From NCBI GenBank assembly GCA_045531495.1, contig JAZSED010000044.1, positions 1-9,626 of the forward strand: 9,626 bases of DNA. Reading direction: 5' to 3'. Shown here piece by piece: positions 5,950 through 9,626 of this stretch. Below the pieces are notes generated by a model that saw only the letters and a list, made by a program, of their open reading frames with translations, did no database searches and was not told where the DNA came from. Position 1 is the stretch's first letter, and the number at the start of each line of letters is the position of its first letter. The DNA is from URNF01 sp045531495. GTDB taxonomy: Bacteria > Bacillota > Clostridia > Oscillospirales > Acutalibacteraceae. A program made the translations under genes and the position numbers.

Positions 5950-6854
5950 CTACTACGTTACGTTTCCCGTCCGCAGGCGGCGGTACCGTACACGCCGTCA
6001 TCGTAGCCCCCGAGGGTAAACCGAAGGCCACCGTGCAGTTTGTACACGGTATGGCGGAATACATTGAGAGGTATCTGCCAACCATGGAAGCATTGGCAGC
6101 ACAAGGCTACCTTTGCTGCGGTCACGACCATTTCGGACACGGTAAAAGCGTTGAGAACGAAAAGGACCTCGGTCACCTGGATTTTAAAAACGGTGCGACG
6201 CATATGATTACCGACGTCAAAACGGTAGCGGATTACCTTGCCGAAACCTACGCCGACGTGCCGCATATTTTGTTCGGACACAGTATGGGGTCGTTTGTGG
6301 TGCGTTGCGTTGCCGCACGGTTTGCCGGTGCCTTTGACCGCTTAATTGTGTGCGGCACGGGCGGTCCCAACCCCGCACTCGGTGCAGGCAAAACCCTTGC
6401 CGCTACCTTGCGCGCCGCCAAAGGTGAACGCGGCTATTCCCCGTTTTTATACAAAATGATGTTCGGTGCATATAATGCGCGTTGCAGAGAAACCACCGAT
6501 TTTGCGTGGTTGTCGGTTGACCCCGCCAATGTCGACACCTACGAGGCAGACCCGCTTTGCGGATTCCCCTTTACCATAGGCGGTATCCATTCGCTGTTAA
6601 ACGTACACGGCGAAGCCAACAGCAAAACGTGTTTTGAAAACACGCCCAAAGACCTGCCCATTTTACTCATCGCAGGTGCAGATGACCCCGTCGGCGATTA
6701 CGGTGAAGGGGTAAAAACCGTGTTCGGCGAATACAAACGCGCAGGGGTAGCATCCGTCACCTTAAAATTGTACGATAACTGCCGTCACGAAATCTTAAAC
6801 GACGTATATAAACAGCGTGTCATTAACGATATGTTAGCATTTATCGGAGAATAG
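5943..6854 (+). CDS. Alpha/beta hydrolase, monoacylglycerol lipase / lysophospholipase-like
   Basis: The 303-residue protein is a serine hydrolase of the Hydrolase_4 (PldB-like) group. The oxyanion segment is VHGMAEY at 34-40, with the typical HG-x-x-E pattern. DHFGHGKS lies at 62-69, the nucleophile elbow is GHSMGS with Ser114, the probable acid is Asp248 in AGADDPVG and the base is His282 in NCRHEIL. A cap region spans about 140-225. No signal peptide or membrane segment is seen, so it should be cytoplasmic. Such enzymes cleave monoacylglycerols or lysophospholipids, and the substrate here is inferred. The ATG overlaps the glpK stop region (5943-5949), and GGAGG at 5931-5935 is an ideal ribosome site. 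Coupling to glycerol kinase suggests that it supplies glycerol from glycerolipids. A general esterase role remains possible. Confidence 0.88.
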   Translation: MLTTTLRFPSAGGGTVHAVIVAPEGKPKATVQFVHGMAEYIERYLPTMEALAAQGYLCCGHDHFGHGKSVENEKDLGHLDFKNGATHMITDVKTVADYLAETYADVPHILFGHSMGSFVVRCVAARFAGAFDRLIVCGTGGPNPALGAGKTLAATLRAAKGERGYSPFLYKMMFGAYNARCRETTDFAWLSVDPANVDTYEADPLCGFPFTIGGIHSLLNVHGEANSKTCFENTPKDLPILLIAGADDPVGDYGEGVKTVFGEYKRAGVASVTLKLYDNCRHEILNDVYKQRVINDMLAFIGE

Positions 6855-6889
6855 AAAAAAAGAACGATGCTTTGCATCGTTCTTTTTTT
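6855..6889. terminator. Bidirectional intrinsic terminator between convergent genes
   Basis: A perfect 16-bp stem (6855-6870 with 6874-6889, loop TTT) has seven A on one side, seven T on the other and a GAACGATGC core. It begins at the base after the hydrolase stop and lies 3 nt beyond the apgM stop on the minus strand. It therefore serves both convergent transcripts. Confidence 0.92.
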
Positions 6890-6891
6890 GC

Positions 6892-8100
6892 TTATTTTTC
6901 GAGCAAGCGCGCCATAATGGACGGGCCGTGTTCAATCATCACACCTGTAGCCGCGGCGGTATCCTCGGTAAAGGTCTCTACACCGTCTGATGCCTTGCGG
7001 GAATCGTACAGCATAAAGGGTACGGGGTCACTGCAGTGCGTACGGGTCGCAAGCGGTGTCGGGTGGTCGGGCATGACAAGAATGCGGAAATCGTCAGCAC
7101 CTTTCAAATATTCGACCACGGGAGTAAGTACCTGCTTGTCGATTTCTTCGATAGCTTTCACCTTGTTTTCCGCTTCGCCGCGGTGTCCGCATTCATCCGG
7201 CGCTTCCACGTGTATGTACACAAGCTCTACACCTTTTTCGAACAATTCGATAGCGGCATCTGCTTTGCCTTTAAAATTGGTATCAAGATACCCTGTCGCA
7301 CCTTCTACGTCGGGGATTTCCATATTGGCGCACACGCCGATGCCTTTTAATAGGTCAACCGCAGAAATAACACCTGCGGACACACCGTTTTTCTCTTTAA
7401 AGTCCTGTAACTGCGGTTTTCTGCCTTCGCCCCACAGCCAGATAGAGGTAACGGGACGTTCGCCTTTAGCAATACGCGCGACGTTCACGGGGTGGTCTTT
7501 TAAGATGTCCACCGATTTTTTCATTAAGTCAATCAGCGGTTGTGCGGCTTCGGCTTTGCTTAAATAGTCACCGACAACTCTGCCGCTGATGTCGTGCGGC
7601 GGTGTCATATCGCCAAGCGCGGTGGTGCCGTTTGCCACCACCAAGCAATGACGGTAGCTGACACCGGGATAGAAGGTAAAGGTATCGTTACCCAACTTTT
7701 CCTGCACCGTTTTCATAATTTCGGCAGCTTCAGCGGTGGAAATATCCCCCGCGCAGTAGTCCACCATCGTTTTGTCCGCATAGTTGTCTTCATCGGATAA
7801 GGTAACAAGATTACAACGCAACGCCACGTCGGTGTCTTTCAGCTCGACACCGATGCTCGCCGCCTCCAGCGGAGAACGACCGGTGTAGCACTCCATCGGG
7901 TCATAGCCCATCACCGACAGGTTTGCTACGTCACTGCCGGGTTTTAAGCCGTCAGCCACCGTGCGGCAAAGACCAACTTCGGCGGTTTTTGCCAACATAT
8001 CCATTGTCGGTTTCTTTGCCAACATCATCGGTGTTTTATTTTGGAGCGCGGGGTACGGTGTATCCGCCATACCGTCGCACAGCATTACTAAATATTTCAT
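6892..8100 (-). CDS. apgM: Cofactor-independent phosphoglycerate mutase, archaeal type (ApgM family)
   Basis: The 402-residue protein belongs to the alkaline-phosphatase superfamily group of ApgM / 'proposed homoserine kinase' (TIGR02535). It would interconvert 3- and 2-phosphoglycerate with a metal pair and a serine nucleophile. Visible motifs are LCDGMAD at 7-13 (metal ligand Asp9), PGSDVANLSVMGYDP at 54-68 with the likely nucleophile Ser56, YTGRSPLEA at 72-80, HVEAPDECGHRGE at 297-309, MPDHPTPLATRTH at 343-355 and SDPVPF. The length agrees with the family (about 400). The start at 8100 was chosen because MKYLVMLCDGM is the usual N-terminus and GAGG lies 9 nt upstream. The longer reading from a GTG at 8142 would begin inside the promoter. 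Homoserine kinase is the alternative annotation, but no threonine genes are nearby. Confidence 0.92.
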   Translation of the reverse strand: MKYLVMLCDGMADTPYPALQNKTPMMLAKKPTMDMLAKTAEVGLCRTVADGLKPGSDVANLSVMGYDPMECYTGRSPLEAASIGVELKDTDVALRCNLVTLSDEDNYADKTMVDYCAGDISTAEAAEIMKTVQEKLGNDTFTFYPGVSYRHCLVVANGTTALGDMTPPHDISGRVVGDYLSKAEAAQPLIDLMKKSVDILKDHPVNVARIAKGERPVTSIWLWGEGRKPQLQDFKEKNGVSAGVISAVDLLKGIGVCANMEIPDVEGATGYLDTNFKGKADAAIELFEKGVELVYIHVEAPDECGHRGEAENKVKAIEEIDKQVLTPVVEYLKGADDFRILVMPDHPTPLATRTHCSDPVPFMLYDSRKASDGVETFTEDTAAATGVMIEHGPSIMARLLEK

Positions 8101-8132
8101 TGTCAAGCGCCTCGCTTCTATGCTTTTTTTCG

Positions 8133-8161
8133 AGTATAGCACTCTCTTTTAGAAATGTAAA
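8133..8161 (-). promoter_or_regulatory. Sigma-A type promoter of apgM, extended -10
   Basis: On the minus strand TTTACA (8161-8156) and TATACT (8138-8133) are 17 bp apart, with TGC directly before the -10 box. The predicted start near 8126 gives a leader of about 26 nt before the ATG at 8100 and excludes the upstream GTG at 8142 as a start codon. Confidence 0.83.
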
Positions 8162-8169
8162 GAAACACA

Positions 8170-8198
8170 TTGCTTTTTTTCACATTTGCGCGTATAAT
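8170..8198 (+). promoter_or_regulatory. Sigma-A type promoter of trmB
   Basis: TTGCTT at 8170-8175 and the consensus TATAAT at 8193-8198 have a 17-bp spacer. The predicted start near 8205 leaves a leader of about 29 nt with AGGAG at 8220-8224. Only 8 bp separate its -35 box from that of apgM on the other strand. Confidence 0.85.
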
Positions 8199-8233
8199 TT
8201 TCGGTGTATTACAGAGTTTAGGAGTTTACCGCT

Positions 8234-8908
8234 ATGAGAATGCGTCGCAAAAAACATTTAGAGGACCGTATGTCCGCGTGCAAAGGGTATTTGGTTGTCC
8301 CTGAAATGCCAAAGGACCGCGATTACCGCAAAGCGGCAGAGCAAGCAGACTTTTTAGATTTAAACGCTATGTTTCCGAAAGAACAGCCGTTATGGCTGGA
8401 AATCGGATGCGGTTTGGGTCAGTTTGCGACCGAGCTGGCGCGCCGCAACCCCGATGTCAACATTTTGGCGGTAGAGGTGGTGGCAAACGTTATTGTGGTC
8501 GCCGCCGAAAAAGCGTGTAAGGAGCAGCTGCCGAATTTGCGCTTTTTGCAGTGCTCCGCAGAATATCTGCCGCGGTATTTACAGCCGCACACGGTAGAGC
8601 AGTTATTCTTAAATTTCTCTTGTCCGTATCCCAAAAAGCGGTATGCGACTCACCGTTTAACACACGCGCGGTTTTTGGAGATTTATAAGCTGCTGCTGAC
8701 CGAAAACGCAGAAATTCACCAAAAAACCGACAATATGCATTTCTTCGAATTTTCCATTGAACAGTTTTCGCAAAACGGGTTTGCACTCAAAAACGTGTGC
8801 TTTGACCTGCATGCGAGCGATTTTGAAGGCAATATCGTCACCGAATACGAAAAGCGGTTTTCGGATTTGGGACAGCCGATTTACAGGTTGGAAGCGTATA
8901 GAATATAA
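8234..8908 (+). CDS. trmB: tRNA (guanine(46)-N(7))-methyltransferase with an altered catalytic motif
   Basis: The 224-residue product makes m7G46 in the variable loop of tRNAs, using S-adenosylmethionine. The N-terminus MRMRRKKHLEDRM fits the basic family start. Motif I is LEIGCGLGQFATELARRNP at 55-73, and AVE at 79-81 gives the acidic cofactor contact. The signature block LFLNFSCPYPKKRYATHRLT lies at 124-143, HQKTDN at 162-167, and the C-terminal TEYEKRFSDLGQPIYRLE at 203-220. The usual form of the signature block is NFSDPWPKKRH; here Asp is Cys130, Trp is Tyr132 and His is Tyr137. The length and all other motifs are normal, so this looks like a lineage variant rather than a decaying gene. 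The start is backed by AGGAG, 9 nt upstream. The gene is expressed alone from its own promoter, divergent from apgM. Confidence 0.93.
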   Translation: MRMRRKKHLEDRMSACKGYLVVPEMPKDRDYRKAAEQADFLDLNAMFPKEQPLWLEIGCGLGQFATELARRNPDVNILAVEVVANVIVVAAEKACKEQLPNLRFLQCSAEYLPRYLQPHTVEQLFLNFSCPYPKKRYATHRLTHARFLEIYKLLLTENAEIHQKTDNMHFFEFSIEQFSQNGFALKNVCFDLHASDFEGNIVTEYEKRFSDLGQPIYRLEAYRI

Positions 8909-8926
8909 AACTACCAATATTTCCAC

Positions 8927-9123
8927 GGCTTCTCCTTGAGGTACTCCCCTAATGGGGGAGATGCCCAAAGGGCAGAGGGGTGGCTGCTCTGCAAGAGAAG
9001 CTGTCGAGCGCAGTGAAACTGATGAGGTGTAGGTTGCGAAGTAACCGTTATGTTCGTAAAAGTATTCCTCCACCTCATCCGTCTTTTGCTTCGCAAAATC
9101 CACCTTCTCCTCAAGGAGAAGGC
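8927..9123. mobile_element. MITE-like mosaic inverted-repeat element
   Basis: Near-identical terminal inverted repeats bound the region: GGCTTCTCCTTGAGG at 8927-8941 and CCTCAAGGAGAAGGC at 9109-9123, matching at 14 of 15 positions. Internally GATGAGGTG (9021-9029) is mirrored by CACCTCATC (9071-9079). Short hairpins fill both arms, for example CCTTCTCC-TCAA-GGAGAAGG at 9103-9122 and TTTTGC-TTC-GCAAAA at 9084-9098. No protein is encoded and no target-site duplication is clear. The structure resembles the small, non-autonomous palindromic repeats common between genes of Clostridia. It occupies the intergenic space behind trmB, in which I see no gene. Confidence 0.65.
8942..8995. repeat. Probable inserted hairpin module inside the left arm
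   Basis: CTCCCC-TAATG-GGGGAG (8944-8960) and TGCCC-AAA-GGGCA (8962-8974) form two adjacent hairpins, followed by GAGGGGTGG. If this stretch is removed, the flanks join to GCTTCTCCTTGAGG plus AGAAGC, a palindrome very like the intact one at the right end (9103-9122). That suggests a second repeat type sits inside the first. Confidence 0.45.
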
Positions 9124-9140
9124 TTATATAGTGTCTACAA

Positions 9141-9169
9141 ACAACGGTGTGGCTTTGCCACACCGTTGT
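9141..9169 (-). terminator. Hairpin terminator, mainly for folC
   Basis: ACAACGGTGTGGC (9141-9153) pairs perfectly with GCCACACCGTTGT (9157-9169) around a 3-nt loop. It begins 4 nt beyond the folC stop on the minus strand and is followed there by TTTG, a weak T-tract. On the plus strand the tail is not T-rich, so action on trmB transcripts would be poor. The stem is very stable. Confidence 0.6.
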
Positions 9170-9173
9170 TACA

Positions 9174-9626
9174 TTAAAACATTTCACACAAAGAAGAATA
9201 CACGTACAAAGACCCGAGACACACGAGCGGTTTACCGTCTTTTTTCGCGGCGGCACGGGCGGCTGCAAATGCCGCAGGGATACTGTCAAACGCCGTGGAC
9301 GGAATGCCTGCACCCTCTAATACCGCCGCATAGTCTTTGGCGTCCAATGCGCGCGGAGAATCGGGGGTCATCACAAACGCTTTTTCAGCAATTTCCGACA
9401 GCATTTTCGCAATACCCGTATAATCCTTATCCTTCAGCACGGCGGTCAGCAAATACACCTTTTCGCCGCTAAAATACTGTTTAACACTTTTGACCGCTTG
9501 CTCGATGCCCTGCGGATTATGCGCACCGTCGAAAATCACCAAGGGGTCGCGACCCACAATTTCAAACCGTGCGTGCCACACGGCACTTTGCAAGCCTTTC
9601 AACACCGCTTGCTCGGGTATAGCCAT
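9174..9626 (-). CDS. folC: Folylpolyglutamate synthase / dihydrofolate synthase, C-terminal part (5' end outside window)
   Basis: The frame is open from the right edge to TAA at 9176-9174 and gives 150 residues. FEIVGRDPLVIFDGAHNPQG near residues 21-40 is the classic FolC signature in which DGAHNP begins the C-terminal Rossmann-like domain. LTAVLKDKDYTGIAKML and the ending CLGSLYVYSSL also match the family. FolC adds glutamate to dihydropteroate and/or extends the polyglutamate tail of folates, using ATP. Full proteins have about 420 to 440 residues, so the N-terminal ATP-binding domain lies outside the window. The Met at the edge (MAIPEQAVLKGL) aligns with an internal segment before 'GL...W.GR.E' and is not a true start. 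The gene converges on trmB across the repeat element. Confidence 0.9.
   Translation of the reverse strand: MAIPEQAVLKGLQSAVWHARFEIVGRDPLVIFDGAHNPQGIEQAVKSVKQYFSGEKVYLLTAVLKDKDYTGIAKMLSEIAEKAFVMTPDSPRALDAKDYAAVLEGAGIPSTAFDSIPAAFAAARAAAKKDGKPLVCLGSLYVYSSLCEMF

Noticed and set aside
6872..7567. Long plus-strand open frame (231 codons) across apgM
   Set aside because: It is antisense to the well-supported apgM gene, has a serine-rich low-complexity product typical of a reversed coding frame, and starts inside a terminator without a ribosome site.
8101..8142. Longer N-terminus for apgM from a GTG at 8142
   Set aside because: The GTG sits within the extended -10 region, upstream of the predicted transcript start, and the family begins at MKYLVMLCDGM.
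8927..9123. CRISPR array in the repeat-rich gap behind trmB
   Set aside because: The repeats are inverted, few and of different sizes, with no regular spacers and no cas genes.
8657..9313. Minus-strand open frame (218 codons) from folC through the repeat into trmB
   Set aside because: It crosses a terminator hairpin, a MITE-like repeat and two real genes, and has no recognisable domain.
9050..9472. Plus-strand open frame over the repeat and folC
   Set aside because: It is antisense to folC, which carries the DGAHNP signature, and has no ribosome site.

Overview
This window most likely comes from the chromosome of a Gram-positive anaerobe of the Clostridia, perhaps Oscillospiraceae/Ruminococcaceae-like. 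The evidence is a trmK-nif3 (yqfN-yqfO type) pair next to an RqcH gene, sigma-A type promoters with 17-bp spacers, strong AGGAGG-like ribosome sites, T-rich intrinsic terminators, a type A RNase P RNA and an archaeal-type phosphoglycerate mutase. Taxonomy is inferred; no species marker is present.

Layout, left to right. (1) Bases 3-224 hold the AT-rich C-terminal end of a GNAT acetyltransferase cut by the window edge, followed by an 18-bp-stem terminator. (2) Bases 409-813 hold the RNase P RNA gene rnpB with its own promoter. (3) A new promoter right behind rnpB drives a small DUF1858 CxxC protein, which ends in a strong hairpin terminator. (4) trmK, a short-form nif3 and rqcH follow as a tight co-directional cluster (1144-4308) with no visible promoter of its own. 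(5) A second promoter drives glpK and a 7-nt-overlapping alpha/beta hydrolase (4394-6854). (6) A bidirectional terminator separates this from apgM on the minus strand (6892-8100). (7) apgM and trmB are divergently transcribed from back-to-back promoters between 8133 and 8198. (8) Downstream of trmB lies a mosaic inverted-repeat (MITE-like) element (8927-9123). (9) A hairpin then separates it from the C-terminal part of folC on the minus strand, which runs off the right edge.

How the genes work together. Several belong to RNA and translation maintenance: rnpB (tRNA 5' maturation), trmK (m1A22), trmB (m7G46) and rqcH (rescue of stalled 50S subunits). The glpK-hydrolase pair looks like a small glycerolipid module: a monoacylglycerol-lipase-like enzyme would release glycerol and GlpK would phosphorylate it. 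ApgM would act at the phosphoglycerate step of glycolysis, where the glycerol carbon would eventually arrive.

I see no phage, CRISPR, toxin-antitoxin, defence or biosynthetic system. The most interesting points are departures from family norms inside otherwise ordinary genes: a GlpK without either classical allosteric site, a TrmB with its SDPWPKKRH motif altered, and an RNase P RNA without an obvious L15 GGU. The regulatory architecture and the nested repeat also merit a look.
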